Assembly (NCBI GenBank): GCA_016868095.1
Contig: VGHV01000002.1
Location: forward strand, 1 to 29,221
DNA: 29,221 nt
Source of the DNA: Betaproteobacteria bacterium
GTDB taxonomy: Bacteria; Pseudomonadota; Gammaproteobacteria; Burkholderiales; Burkholderiaceae_E
Direction of reading: 5' to 3'
The notes below the pieces were generated by a model. That model saw nothing but the letters and a program-made list of their open reading frames with translations. It was not told the DNA's origin and did not search any database. Both the position numbers and the translations under genes were made by a program. Below, one piece after another: positions 17,748 to 26,101 of this stretch (within the stretch, counting starts at the first letter, position 1; each line of letters opens with the position of its first letter).

Positions 17748-19345
17748 GACGAGATTTTAATCCCTCTGTTCGCCGACACTTCAATCCAGGCTGTTGCCAG
17801 GGCCAGGATAAGCATGAGGCTGAGAAAAACAAGGGTGGCGCTTAGCCGAAACCTGGCAAAGGGTGTGAGTCCGTGCATCGGTTGCACGCTCGTAACGAGC
17901 ACTTCCTCGCTGAGATGGGGCAGCTTTGCCAGGACTCGACCGTCAGCGCCAATCGCAGCGGTCGCTCCCGTGTTGGTGGCACGCAGCATGGGGCGTTGTA
18001 ACTCCAAACTTCGCATGCGGCTGATTTGTAAATGCTGATGCAAGGCATGCGAGTCGCCGAACCATGCGAGATTACTCGCATTGACCAATACATGGGCGCC
18101 TTGCTGAACTTGCAAAGCGATGGCCTCTGGGAAAAGATCTTCGTAGCAAATATTAAAACCAATGAGTCGCCCGGCAACCGGATGTATGGGTGCTGGGCCT
18201 TTGCCACGCTCAAAATCACCCAGCGGTATGCGCATTTGCTCAACAAACCAGCGAAAACCAGGGGGCACGAACTCACCAAATGGCACCAAATGATGCTTGT
18301 CATAGCGGCCAAGCCAGTGGCCTTGGCCCTGCATCAAGACAAGGCTATTGCTTCGAATCGGGAGTGTTTCGCCGTTTTCGATGTCCTTGCCAAGCGGCAT
18401 GCCCAGTGCGAGCACCCCGCCTTGCTTTGCAAGTGCCTGCAACAGTTTGTCGCGGCTTTCTAATGGACTGTGCGCCCAGGGGCTGATCCAAGCTGTCTCA
18501 GGACTCACCGTCAAGTCAACCTGCGCCCTCAGAACCATATTCACGATTCGCTCATGCTGCTCAAGCAGGCGCTGCGCATCGAATTTTTGCAGCTGGGACA
18601 CATTGGTTTGCATCAGCAGGCTTCTGAATGATGATCCGCTTGGGTTTACCCAGTTGTGCTGCAAAAGGCTGCTGGCGATCACGAGCAAGGCCAGCGCGAT
18701 GATCAAGCCAGGCTTTCCCTCGCTTTTGAACAACACCGATGGCTTTTTCGCCGTACCCTCGGTCGCTTGTTGCGTGTATGGCGCTGAACCTCGCAGCAAG
18801 GCAGCAAGCCACAGCGAGGCTGCGATTGCTAAGGCACTGATCCCATAGACGCCGACCCATGCCGCCCAATGACTCAAAACACCGTCAACATGGGCGTAGC
18901 CGACCGATAGCCATGGAAAACCGGTGAATAGTCCAGCACGCAGGAGTTCAAAAAGGCCCCAGAGTCCGCCAAAGGCAAACCCGGCGCCCAGGCCCGGCTT
19001 GACCCAGTTGCGGAGTATGGCTTGTCGATATATGGCAAAGGCCGCTGTGCCAAAGAGTGCGAGATACATACAAAATGCAGCAAGCGCGGCCGCAGAAAGT
19101 GCTTGAGGCATGCCGCCATAGCGTGTCATCGAAATATGCAGCCAAGACAGGCCGATGAGAAGCGTGAGGGAATGGAAGTAAAAAAATAGCAGCCAGCTAC
19201 GTTTGGCGCGCAGTTCGATGAAGCTCAACGCCGCTGCGAAACTTAAAACCTGCAAGAGTTCATGGTGAATTGGCCCGAAGCTCATCGCCTGAACGCTCGC
19301 AGCAAGGCTCAGGGCGAGCACGAGCAAGGGCAGCTTTGTGGTCAC
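17744..19345 (-). CDS. lnt: Apolipoprotein N-acyltransferase
   Basis: Lnt transfers a third acyl chain from phospholipid to the N-terminal cysteine of lipoproteins in the inner membrane, needed for their export to the outer membrane. The 533-residue product has about six hydrophobic segments in the first 225 residues, a periplasmic nitrilase-like domain, and one C-terminal membrane helix (about 500-522). The catalytic triad is present: E283 (VSPETAW), K350 ([14 protein letters not shown]) and C400 (FNICYEDLF). The start is GTG 19345, overlapping the ybeY stop as GTGA. In most Proteobacteria corC/ybeX sits between ybeY and lnt; here it is absent. Confidence 0.96.
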   Translation of the reverse strand: MTTKLPLLVLALSLAASVQAMSFGPIHHELLQVLSFAAALSFIELRAKRSWLLFFYFHSLTLLIGLSWLHISMTRYGGMPQALSAAALAAFCMYLALFGTAAFAIYRQAILRNWVKPGLGAGFAFGGLWGLFELLRAGLFTGFPWLSVGYAHVDGVLSHWAAWVGVYGISALAIAASLWLAALLRGSAPYTQQATEGTAKKPSVLFKSEGKPGLIIALALLVIASSLLQHNWVNPSGSSFRSLLMQTNVSQLQKFDAQRLLEQHERIVNMVLRAQVDLTVSPETAWISPWAHSPLESRDKLLQALAKQGGVLALGMPLGKDIENGETLPIRSNSLVLMQGQGHWLGRYDKHHLVPFGEFVPPGFRWFVEQMRIPLGDFERGKGPAPIHPVAGRLIGFNICYEDLFPEAIALQVQQGAHVLVNASNLAWFGDSHALHQHLQISRMRSLELQRPMLRATNTGATAAIGADGRVLAKLPHLSEEVLVTSVQPMHGLTPFARFRLSATLVFLSLMLILALATAWIEVSANRGIKISS

Positions 19346-19794
19346 GCTCGCGCGTCCATCGCCTTATAAGGATCGGGCATGCGCAAACGGGCCAGCAGTT
19401 GGGCTTCGCGCGCCTCCATGAGCGCTGCCATAGCGGGCAACTCATGGTCCATACCGCGTGCATGCAAAACCCCATGAATCACCAAATGCGCAAAGTGCTG
19501 CGCCAAAGGCATGTTTGCGCGCTCCGATTCAGTTTCGATAACAGGAAGACAAAAAATTATATCGGCCTCCCAGGGGGCTTGCTGCGTGTAGGCAAAAGTC
19601 AGCACATTGGTGGGCTTATGCGCATGACGCCATTGCGCATTGAGTTGTTTGCCTTCTTCGGTGCCGACCAAGCGCAGGTTTAAATGTGCGACTTCCCCTT
19701 CAAGCGCAAGCTTTACCCAGCGGCGAAGGCGCGAAGTAGGAATTGGCCAACGCACAATACCCTGGCCGCGTTGTAAGGTGATTTCAGTGTCCAA
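19342..19794 (-). CDS. ybeY: Endoribonuclease YbeY (TTG start)
   Basis: YbeY is a zinc-dependent RNase needed for 16S rRNA 3' end maturation and 70S quality control. The 150-residue product has the family zinc motif HGVLHARGMDH with H107, H111 and H117 in H-x3-H-x5-H spacing, and the PTNVLTFAY segment (about 61-69). The only plausible start is TTG 19794-19792: in-frame codons upstream run to a stop without any ATG or GTG. The ribosome site is weak, and phoH ends 11 bases upstream, so translation may depend on coupling. The last part overlaps lnt by GTGA. Confidence 0.94.
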   Translation of the reverse strand: MDTEITLQRGQGIVRWPIPTSRLRRWVKLALEGEVAHLNLRLVGTEEGKQLNAQWRHAHKPTNVLTFAYTQQAPWEADIIFCLPVIETESERANMPLAQHFAHLVIHGVLHARGMDHELPAMAALMEAREAQLLARLRMPDPYKAMDARA

Positions 19795-19805
19795 GCTTTT
19801 CTTGT

Positions 19806-20828
19806 TTAGTGCTCAAGTCGGGCCTGGCGTTCGTAGGCATCAACGATACGCCCCACCAAAGGATGGCGAACAACATCGGAGCTATCGAACTCGGTAAAGG
19901 CAATACCTTTAACTTGATCGAGAATGCGTCTTGCGTTGATCAAGCCGCTTGTCGTTCCTTTGGGTAGATCAATCTGTGTGGGATCGCCGGTTACAACCGC
20001 CCGCGAACCAAAACCCAAGCGAGTCAAGAACATTTTCATTTGTTCAGCGGTTGTGTTTTGCGCCTCATCAAGAATAATAAAGGCATGGTTGAGTGTGCGT
20101 CCGCGCATATAAGCTAGCGGAGCAATCTCAATACTTTGCCTTTCCATGGCTCGATTCACACGCTCAAAACCCATCAAATCATAGAGCGCATCGTAAAGCG
20201 GTCTTAAATAAGGATCTACTTTTTGTGCCAGATCGCCAGGTAGAAAACCGAGCCTCTCGCCGGCTTCAACAGCAGGTCGTGTGAGGATAATCCGCTTGAC
20301 TTGTTCGCGCTCTAAGGCATCAACAGCACAAGCAACCGCTAAATAAGTTTTCCCTGTGCCTGCTGGTCCGATACCAAAACTCAAGTCATGGCTCAAGATA
20401 TGTTGCACATAAAGGCGCTGATTGGGCGTTCGCGGTTGCAGGTCGCTGCGTTTTGTGTGCAAACGAATCTCGGCCTGGGCTGGACTTGAATCGCCTTGCT
20501 CGGCCAAAGCGCTTTTGCCTAAGTCTTGATGATCAATCGTGCGTGCAGTGGTTTGCTCACGCAGGCTAATTAAACCGAGGGCAATATCATCTTCTTCGAG
20601 GGGACGGGTGGCGCGAGCATAAAAAAATTGGAGCGCTACGATCGCCATATCAGCATCTTGACTAAAACCTTTTACTTCGAAAGCGCCCTGCTGACGACGA
20701 ATACTGACATCAAGACTCGACTCCATATGCCTCAAGTTTGCCTCAAGCGCACCACATAAATTGGCAAGACGCCGATTGTCGATTTGATCGGGTTTCCAGC
20801 GCTTTGCCGCCGATTTATGCTGAGTCAT
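19806..20828 (-). CDS. ybeZ: PhoH-like ATPase (YbeZ)
   Basis: PhoH/YbeZ is an ATP-binding protein tied to RNA metabolism, usually encoded next to ybeY and thought to work with it. The open frame runs to 20915 inside miaB; ATG 20828 gives 340 residues and overlaps the miaB stop by ATGA (20828-20825). An N-terminal KH-like or OB-like segment (about 30-85) precedes the ATPase, with Walker [12 protein letters not shown] (about 154-164), [17 protein letters not shown], Walker [12 protein letters not shown] (D254, E255) and [11 protein letters not shown]. The residues between about 90 and 130 look like a flexible linker. A role in ribosome maturation is inferred from the neighbours. Confidence 0.94.
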   Translation of the reverse strand: MTQHKSAAKRWKPDQIDNRRLANLCGALEANLRHMESSLDVSIRRQQGAFEVKGFSQDADMAIVALQFFYARATRPLEEDDIALGLISLREQTTARTIDHQDLGKSALAEQGDSSPAQAEIRLHTKRSDLQPRTPNQRLYVQHILSHDLSFGIGPAGTGKTYLAVACAVDALEREQVKRIILTRPAVEAGERLGFLPGDLAQKVDPYLRPLYDALYDLMGFERVNRAMERQSIEIAPLAYMRGRTLNHAFIILDEAQNTTAEQMKMFLTRLGFGSRAVVTGDPTQIDLPKGTTSGLINARRILDQVKGIAFTEFDSSDVVRHPLVGRIVDAYERQARLEH

Positions 20829-22180
20829 GCCATCGCTCTGGCTTCTAGGACTTCGCCGCGCAAGGAGTGTGGGAACGCTTCTGTGATTCGTAGGGCAAGC
20901 ATTGAGCCAATCCATTGTGGCTCACCTGAAAAGTTCACGATGCGGTGATTGGCGGTGCGACCACAGAGTTCGTCGGGATTTCGCTTTGAGGGACCCTCAA
21001 CAAGTACCGTCTGAATACTTCCAATCATAGCCTGCGAGTGTGCTTGACCCTGTGCATTGAGCAGATCCTGTAAGCGGGCAAGCCAGGCTAGTTTGGTTTG
21101 CTTAGGCGTTGGGTCTTCGAGATCGGCCGCAGGGGTGCCTGGGCGAGCGCTATAAATAAAGGAAAATGACTGATCAATTTGAAGATCGCGCACGAGATCC
21201 ATCGTGGCTTGAAAGTCATCTTCAGTCTCACCAGGAAAGCCCACAATAAAGTCTGAACTTACCGAAATCTCCGGGCAGGCCTTACGGAGTCTCCGAATAA
21301 TCGATTTAAACTCAAGAGCGGTATAACCTCGCTTCATCGCGGCAAGCACGCGATCCGATCCCGCCTGTACAGGTAGGTGGACATGCGCTGCGAGCTGCGG
21401 AATTCTGACGTGTGCCTCAATCAGGCGTTGGGTGAATTCCCTGGGATGGGAGGTCGTGTAGCGGATGCGCAAAATCCCCGGAATCTGTGCAACCATCTCA
21501 AGCAAGAGACTGAAATCAGCTGGTTCGCCAGGCTCGATCCATTCAGTGGGCACTGGCCCTGCCCAAGCATTGACATTTTGGCCAAGTAGGGTGACTTCGC
21601 GAACACCTTGACTCGCTAACTCTGCAACTTCGGTCAAGATATCCTCTAAGGGGCGCGATACTTCTTCACCCCTTGTGTAGGGTACGACACAAAAGCTACA
21701 GTATTTACTACACCCTTCCATGATCGATACGAAAGCAGTAACACCATCAACCCGAGCTGGCGGCAGATGATCGAACTTCTCGATTTCAGGGAAGCGGATG
21801 TCAACTTGGGCTTTGCCGCTCAAACGACGCTGCTCGATCAACTGAGGCAGGCGGTGAAGTGTTTGCGGACCAAAGACGACATCCACATAAGGTGCCCGTT
21901 TGATGATCGACTCACCCTCCTGGCTCGCGACGCAACCGCCCACGCCAATAATTAGTTCGGGGCGCTGTTGCTTTATCGCTCTGACCCTTCCCAGGTCTGA
22001 AAATACCTTTTCCTGGGCCTTTTCTCGGACCGAACAGGTGTTGAATAAGACGATGTCGGCTTCTTGCGGCGTTTGGACCAACTCGGTTGCATCATGGGCG
22101 GCGAGTACATCAGCCATCTTGGCTGAGTCGTATTCGTTCATTTGGCAACCAAAGGTCTTGATAAATAACTTTTTTCCCAT
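20825..22180 (-). CDS. miaB: tRNA-2-methylthio-N6-dimethylallyladenosine synthase MiaB
   Basis: MiaB is a radical SAM methylthiotransferase that adds the 2-methylthio group to i6A37 of tRNAs reading UNN codons. The 451-residue product shows an N-terminal domain binding one [4Fe-4S] cluster through C12 (TFGCQMN), C49 (NTCSVRE) and C83 (GGCVAS). The radical SAM cluster follows at C157, C161 and C164 ([16 protein letters not shown]), and a C-terminal TRAM domain ends the protein ([22 protein letters not shown]). Length is normal. The start is ATG 22180, only 12 bases downstream of the patatin-like gene, and the 3' end overlaps phoH/ybeZ. Confidence 0.97.
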   Translation of the reverse strand: MGKKLFIKTFGCQMNEYDSAKMADVLAAHDATELVQTPQEADIVLFNTCSVREKAQEKVFSDLGRVRAIKQQRPELIIGVGGCVASQEGESIIKRAPYVDVVFGPQTLHRLPQLIEQRRLSGKAQVDIRFPEIEKFDHLPPARVDGVTAFVSIMEGCSKYCSFCVVPYTRGEEVSRPLEDILTEVAELASQGVREVTLLGQNVNAWAGPVPTEWIEPGEPADFSLLLEMVAQIPGILRIRYTTSHPREFTQRLIEAHVRIPQLAAHVHLPVQAGSDRVLAAMKRGYTALEFKSIIRRLRKACPEISVSSDFIVGFPGETEDDFQATMDLVRDLQIDQSFSFIYSARPGTPAADLEDPTPKQTKLAWLARLQDLLNAQGQAHSQAMIGSIQTVLVEGPSKRNPDELCGRTANHRIVNFSGEPQWIGSMLALRITEAFPHSLRGEVLEARAMA

Positions 22181-22192
22181 GCGCGAACTGTA

Positions 22193-23356
22193 TCAAGAGT
22201 GGCGATCGATGAAGGCAAGGATAGTATCCATCATCGCATGGGCATCGCGCTTGCCAAGTTCGATCAGTGCATTGGTAAAGCCTTGTTCAAAGAGTAAATA
22301 GCTCAATAAAACAGCCCCACGTGCTTCGGTAGCGCCAACCCGTCCAAAAAGTTTGCGCAGCATCCAGGGCAAATGAAGTCGAAAACTCAGCGCAATAGGC
22401 TCGAGGGCTTCACTTGGATTGATTTGCAGTAATGCGACTTCTCGCAGGCCGCTTTTCGTGCGTGCCTGTGGATCAAGGAGGCGAATAACCTCATTGGTGC
22501 GCGCCAATTGCTCAGCATCCGACGAAAGGCTGTCTAGAAACAGTCCAGCGAGCGCGTGGCCGCCAATTTGAGCAAGCGAGGGTTGGGTCTGAGTTTGGGT
22601 CGCATGCTCCGCGGTTGCTACGTCCTGCTCGGTGGAGCGCGTACCGATAGCAAGTATTGCCTTGGCACCTAGGTGGATTGCCGGACTTATCGGTGCGACT
22701 TGGCGCATTGCACCATCACCAAACCACTGGGTTTGTCCCTCGACCTGAAGTGCGACGGGCGGAAATAATACCGGAATTGCGCTTGAAGCAAGCAGATGCT
22801 CAATGGTCATTAGACTGCGAATCGCTTTGCGTTTGGCACGTTGCCAGGGCTCAAGCGCCTTCGGTGCACTATAAAACGTGAGGTGTTCTCCGCTGCTATA
22901 GCTCGAGGCGGTGACCGCAACCGCGTGTAAGTCTCGGGCTTCAAGATGCCGATCAATCTGGCTTAAGTCGAGCTCACGACTTAAGAGTCGCCGCAATGGC
23001 GAAGTATCCAGGAGTGCCTTGGGCGTGTGCCCGCTGAGCCAACCGAGCGTGAGTGCGCTCAGCCACTTGCCAGTTGACGAGGCCAGACCGATGTTGTCGG
23101 CTACAAAGACCTGTTCGGCACGAAAGCTGCTCCAGATGCGTTCAAGGTGAAGTACGGCTGACAAAAACCCTTCAGGATGACTGGCAAGCGTTGCTATATT
23201 GAGCGCGCCTGCCGATGTGCCGCAAAGAATCTTAAAGGGATGGCCGCTTAGGTCCTGTCCTTCTCCCCGTTTTCTAAGCGCATGAGCAATCGCGACCAGG
23301 ACGCCGACCTGATAGGCCGCACGAGCGCCGCCGCCAGTGAGTAAAAGTCCAATCAT
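22193..23356 (-). CDS. Patatin-like phospholipase / esterase
   Basis: Patatin-like enzymes are Ser-Asp dyad acyl hydrolases acting on phospholipids or lipid esters. The open frame extends to 23488, but residues before ATG 23356 match nothing and cover a 46-bp DNA repeat whose period is not a multiple of three. Starting there gives MIGLLLTGGGARAAYQVGVL, a textbook patatin start, and 387 residues. The oxyanion loop is GGGARAAYQ (about 8-16), the nucleophile elbow GTSAG (Ser 48), and the catalytic Asp D214 in FGDGAMRQ. No signal peptide or strong membrane helix is visible. No Shine-Dalgarno is visible before ATG 23356, so the start is less sure than the family. It lies 12 bases upstream of miaB and may be the first gene of that operon. 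Substrate unknown. Confidence 0.85.
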   Translation of the reverse strand: MIGLLLTGGGARAAYQVGVLVAIAHALRKRGEGQDLSGHPFKILCGTSAGALNIATLASHPEGFLSAVLHLERIWSSFRAEQVFVADNIGLASSTGKWLSALTLGWLSGHTPKALLDTSPLRRLLSRELDLSQIDRHLEARDLHAVAVTASSYSSGEHLTFYSAPKALEPWQRAKRKAIRSLMTIEHLLASSAIPVLFPPVALQVEGQTQWFGDGAMRQVAPISPAIHLGAKAILAIGTRSTEQDVATAEHATQTQTQPSLAQIGGHALAGLFLDSLSSDAEQLARTNEVIRLLDPQARTKSGLREVALLQINPSEALEPIALSFRLHLPWMLRKLFGRVGATEARGAVLLSYLLFEQGFTNALIELGKRDAHAMMDTILAFIDRHS

Positions 23357-23569
23357 CGGATGTTTGATGGAGGAGTCATCGACATATTGAAGCAGAGTTC
23401 GACGAGTCCTTGAAGTAGAGCACATCGGGGTATCGAAGCTAAGTTCGACAAGCCCTTGAAGCAGAGCATATCGGTGTCGCGAAGCCAAGGCCTATGTCGG
23501 CCTAGGCTGCTCATCTCGCTATCATGCATCTTCGAAGTTCATGTTTTTACTTTTTGGGGATGTTGATTC
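23357..23569. promoter_or_regulatory. Divergent intergenic region between the patatin gene and the Rid-like gene
   Basis: This 213-base stretch is the longest non-coding interval in the window if the patatin gene starts at 23356. It should hold promoters for both divergent genes. It contains the 46-bp tandem repeat (listed separately) and an eight-base palindrome CTTCGAAG at 23530-23537. A TATCAT at 23520-23525 resembles a -10 hexamer for the plus-strand gene, but I see no well-spaced -35. A GGGGA at 23556-23560, nine bases before ATG 23570, is a plausible ribosome site. Confidence 0.5.
23396..23487. repeat. Two-copy imperfect tandem repeat, 46-bp unit, with a partial third copy
   Basis: Copy A is 23396-23441 and copy B 23442-23487; aligned by eye they differ at eight of 46 positions. 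The shared core includes AGTTCGAC, CCTTGAAG, AGAGCA and CGAAGC. A fragment TTGAAGCAGAG at about 23388-23396 looks like a truncated earlier copy. The 46-base period would break a coding repeat, which supports a non-coding role or simple local duplication. Function unknown. Confidence 0.8.
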
Positions 23570-24349
23570 ATGACGACGGTACCTCAGTCAAAGTTGTTTG
23601 AAGCAGGCGGCTTTATGTATTTGCCTGCTGTTTTTCAGTACTCGGGCGGCGTAGCGGCAGCGCAAGGCTTTGCGATGGTCCGTCAACGATTCTCAAAGCC
23701 CTTGCCGCTTGCTGAGGCATTTGCAGCGGTTGAACAGCATCTCACCGCGATTGGCAGACCGACGAGCGCATTTGCCCATTGTGAATTGCGTTCACCAGCG
23801 CCTTTTAGTGAGCAGGGCTTTGTCGAGTTCAACAGGGTTTATGTCCAAAAGCTACAGTCCTGGGGTTTGTTTGCAGGCGGCGACAGCCAGGACAATCCGG
23901 TGGCGCGCACCAATGTTTGTCCGTTGTACGACCCACCCGCTGAACCTGCGATGTATGCCTTTTCTTACACCGTCCCGGCCGGCGCGCGACTCACCGGCGG
24001 ATTCATGGTTGCTGGAAGCGGCGAGGCAAGCGAGAGGGCTGGCGAAGCTTATCGAGACAGGATCGTGGCCTTGCATGACAACTCGCCAGAGGGTCTGGCT
24101 TGCAAAGTCGACTATGTTCTGGAAACGATGCGATTGCGCTTGGCAGGATTGGGTTTTGAGTGGTCCGATGCAAATAGTGCCCAAATTTATACGGTTCAAA
24201 ATATCGGCCACTTGGTGGGTCCGATAATGGCAGCGCGAGGCATTGCGCCAGCAGGCTTATGCTGGCACTACGCAAGGCCACCCGTACAAGGTCTTGACTA
24301 CGAGATGGATGTTCACGGCGCTGCCGCCGATGGCTTGATTAGGCCATGA
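23570..24349 (+). CDS. Tandem Rid (YjgF/UK114)-fold protein, possibly related to 2-aminomuconate-type deaminases
   Basis: I recognise this only by pattern. The 259-residue product seems to hold two diverged Rid-fold halves: about 45-135 (AFAAVEQHLTAIGRPTSAFA, FNRVYVQKLQSWG, NPVARTNV, MYAFSYTVP) and about 180-250 (VLETMRLRLAGLGFEWSDA, AQIYTVQNIGHL, GIAPAGLCW, DYEMDVHG). Each follows the Rid order of a helix, a strand, a variable loop, a proline-led strand and an acidic last strand. The first half keeps the arginine that binds the substrate carboxylate (R113 in VARTNV); in the second half the equivalent reads AGL. Rid proteins hydrolyse reactive enamines and imines, and some act as aminomuconate deaminases (CnbZ-like). 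Start ATG 23570 has GGGGA upstream. Its last 11 bases overlap the convergent monooxygenase gene. Confidence 0.55.
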   Translation: MTTVPQSKLFEAGGFMYLPAVFQYSGGVAAAQGFAMVRQRFSKPLPLAEAFAAVEQHLTAIGRPTSAFAHCELRSPAPFSEQGFVEFNRVYVQKLQSWGLFAGGDSQDNPVARTNVCPLYDPPAEPAMYAFSYTVPAGARLTGGFMVAGSGEASERAGEAYRDRIVALHDNSPEGLACKVDYVLETMRLRLAGLGFEWSDANSAQIYTVQNIGHLVGPIMAARGIAPAGLCWHYARPPVQGLDYEMDVHGAAADGLIRP

Positions 24350-25955
24350 GAAATCCTTCGTAGCCGTTTGCAGTTATTGTTTCGCAGCGCTTTCGATAAT
24401 GAGCCATGCCACCCGCGTAGGGCATAAACACGCGGGGTTTGCCTGGTATGTTTGCCCCGAGATACCAAGAGTGTTTTGCCTTTGGTAGTAAGGTTGCCGC
24501 TGCAGCCTGATTGACCTCTTGCATCCACTGCGCGCTGGCCTGAGGTAGCGGTTCAACACGTTTGAGGCCCTCAGCCTTCATATGGGCAATACAGGCGCTG
24601 ATCCATTCAACATGTTGCTCGATAGCAACCGGCATGTTGGTTAGGACGCTGGGACTGCCTGGGCCTGTAACCATAAAAAAGTTTGGAAAGCCTGGTACTT
24701 GTAATCCCATGTAGTTGGTGGGCCCTGCTTCCCAGGCTTCGCTCAAGGCTAAACCGTCTCGTCCTTTCAGATTTAGATTTAAGATCGGTCTAGTCATTGC
24801 GTCGAATCCTGTTGCAAAAACAATGGCATCGAGTTTGAATAGAGCGTTATTGGTTTTTATACCCTCTTCAGTAATCGATGCAATGGGATTTTCCCTGATA
24901 TCGACTAAATCCACATGCTCTAAGTTATAAGTTTCAAAATAGTCGGTATCGATCGGCGGGCGCTTCGCAGCAAATGGGTGATCAATGTCGCTGAGCACTT
25001 GGGCCTTGCGCGGGTCTCTCACCATCGAGCGGATCTTTTGCTTGATGAATTCGGCAGCTGTCTTGTTGGCTTCTTCACTGCTCAGTAAATCCTTAAAGCT
25101 TGCACGAAAGCGCAAGCCCCCCTTTTCCCAGGCTTTTTCATAGATCGCATGACGCTCTTGTTCGGACAGCGAAAGCGCAGACGTCTCACTGATATAAAAA
25201 GGGTGGCCATTGGGCGTTGCATGCAAAATGGTTCGAATCTCATCCGGATGATCTTTGCAATAGGTCTTAAAAGCGTCGTCAAGCGGGCCGTTGTGCGCCG
25301 GGATGCTGTAGTTGGCGGTACGCTGAAAAACTGTCAGTGACTTAGCCTGTGCTGCGATGACCGGAATTGCCTGAATCCCTGTGGATCCCGTGCCGACGAC
25401 GCCCACGCTTAAACCGGTGAAATCGACACCTTCGTGAGGCCACTGACCGGTGTGATACCAAGAGCCCTTGAAGCGGTCAAGCCCGGGAATGGCGGGAATA
25501 TTGGCCGAAGATAAATTGCCAACGGCAGAGATTAAAAATCGGGTTCGGTAGCGTTCACCGTCGTCGGTACAAAGCTCCCAGAGATTCGCCTGCTCGTCGT
25601 AGTGCGCGGACAACAGCTTCGTTTTAAAGCGAAAGCTGCGCTTAAGGTCGAAGTGATCAGCAACAAAATTCAAATACGCGAGAATCTCGGCTTGACCTGG
25701 GTAGCGCTCGCTCCAAGTCCAATTTTTCAGCAGTTCATCCGAAAAATAGTAGGAATAGGAGTGGCTTTCGGAGTCACATCGCGCTCCTGGGTAGCGGTTC
25801 CAATACCAGGTACCACCAACGCCATCGGCCATGTCCAGGCCAAGTACCGATAAACCAAGACGGTCACGCAGGCACAGCATTTGGTAAAGGCCCGAAAATC
25901 CGGCACCAATAATGACGGCATCCAGCTGATGTTGTGTTTGATCGTTTGCGCTCAC
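24339..25955 (-). CDS. Flavin-containing Baeyer-Villiger monooxygenase (cyclohexanone monooxygenase type)
   Basis: Type I Baeyer-Villiger monooxygenases use FAD and NADPH to insert oxygen next to a ketone, giving esters or lactones. The 538-residue product has the FAD-binding motif GAGFSG (17-22), GGTWYWNRYPGARCDSESH (about 47-65) that is shared by cyclohexanone monooxygenase-like enzymes, the full type I fingerprint F162-x-G164-x3-H168-x3-W172-P173, and the second Rossmann motif GTGSTG (188-193). Length and motif spacing are standard. The start is GTG 25955 with GGAG six bases upstream. It is convergent with the Rid-like gene (11-base overlap) and divergent from the hydroxyacid dehydrogenase-like gene. 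Possible substrates include cyclic ketones, phenylacetone-like ketones and steroids; none is indicated by sequence. Confidence 0.93.
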   Translation of the reverse strand: MSANDQTQHQLDAVIIGAGFSGLYQMLCLRDRLGLSVLGLDMADGVGGTWYWNRYPGARCDSESHSYSYYFSDELLKNWTWSERYPGQAEILAYLNFVADHFDLKRSFRFKTKLLSAHYDEQANLWELCTDDGERYRTRFLISAVGNLSSANIPAIPGLDRFKGSWYHTGQWPHEGVDFTGLSVGVVGTGSTGIQAIPVIAAQAKSLTVFQRTANYSIPAHNGPLDDAFKTYCKDHPDEIRTILHATPNGHPFYISETSALSLSEQERHAIYEKAWEKGGLRFRASFKDLLSSEEANKTAAEFIKQKIRSMVRDPRKAQVLSDIDHPFAAKRPPIDTDYFETYNLEHVDLVDIRENPIASITEEGIKTNNALFKLDAIVFATGFDAMTRPILNLNLKGRDGLALSEAWEAGPTNYMGLQVPGFPNFFMVTGPGSPSVLTNMPVAIEQHVEWISACIAHMKAEGLKRVEPLPQASAQWMQEVNQAAAATLLPKAKHSWYLGANIPGKPRVFMPYAGGMAHYRKRCETITANGYEGFLMA

Positions 25956-26101
25956 GCTATGCTCCAGCTTTCATGATTGGGGCACCACCCCTACAACACG
26001 CGTGGTGCTTCAAGTAGTTTCTTACCACAGCCTAGAGCGCACCCGAGCTGACTGCAAGTCGCAAACCGGGTGAATTTGAAATGCAAGCAAACGGAGCCAG
26101 G
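25956..26101. promoter_or_regulatory. Divergent promoter region between the Baeyer-Villiger monooxygenase and the dehydrogenase-like gene
   Basis: This 146-base gap lies between two genes read away from each other, so both promoters are expected here. It holds the inverted repeat at 25982-26008 and ribosome sites at both ends (GGAG before GTG 25955; GGAG at 26093-26096 before ATG 26102). I could not pick convincing promoter hexamers. No regulator gene lies beside it in the window. Confidence 0.5.
25982..26008. promoter_or_regulatory. Perfect 7-bp inverted repeat, possible operator
   Basis: The arms GCACCAC (25982-25988) and GTGGTGC (26002-26008) are exact reverse complements separated by 13 bases. 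The site sits 27 bases upstream of the monooxygenase start in the divergent region, where an operator for a dimeric regulator would be expected. It could also form a weak hairpin in the 5' leader of the monooxygenase mRNA. No T-run follows, so it is not a typical terminator. Confidence 0.5.

Noticed and set aside
23670..24227. Alternate-frame open frame of 185 codons in the Rid-like gene
   Set aside because: The main frame has a ribosome site and Rid-like pattern; the alternate frame is Trp/Arg/Cys-rich with no motif.
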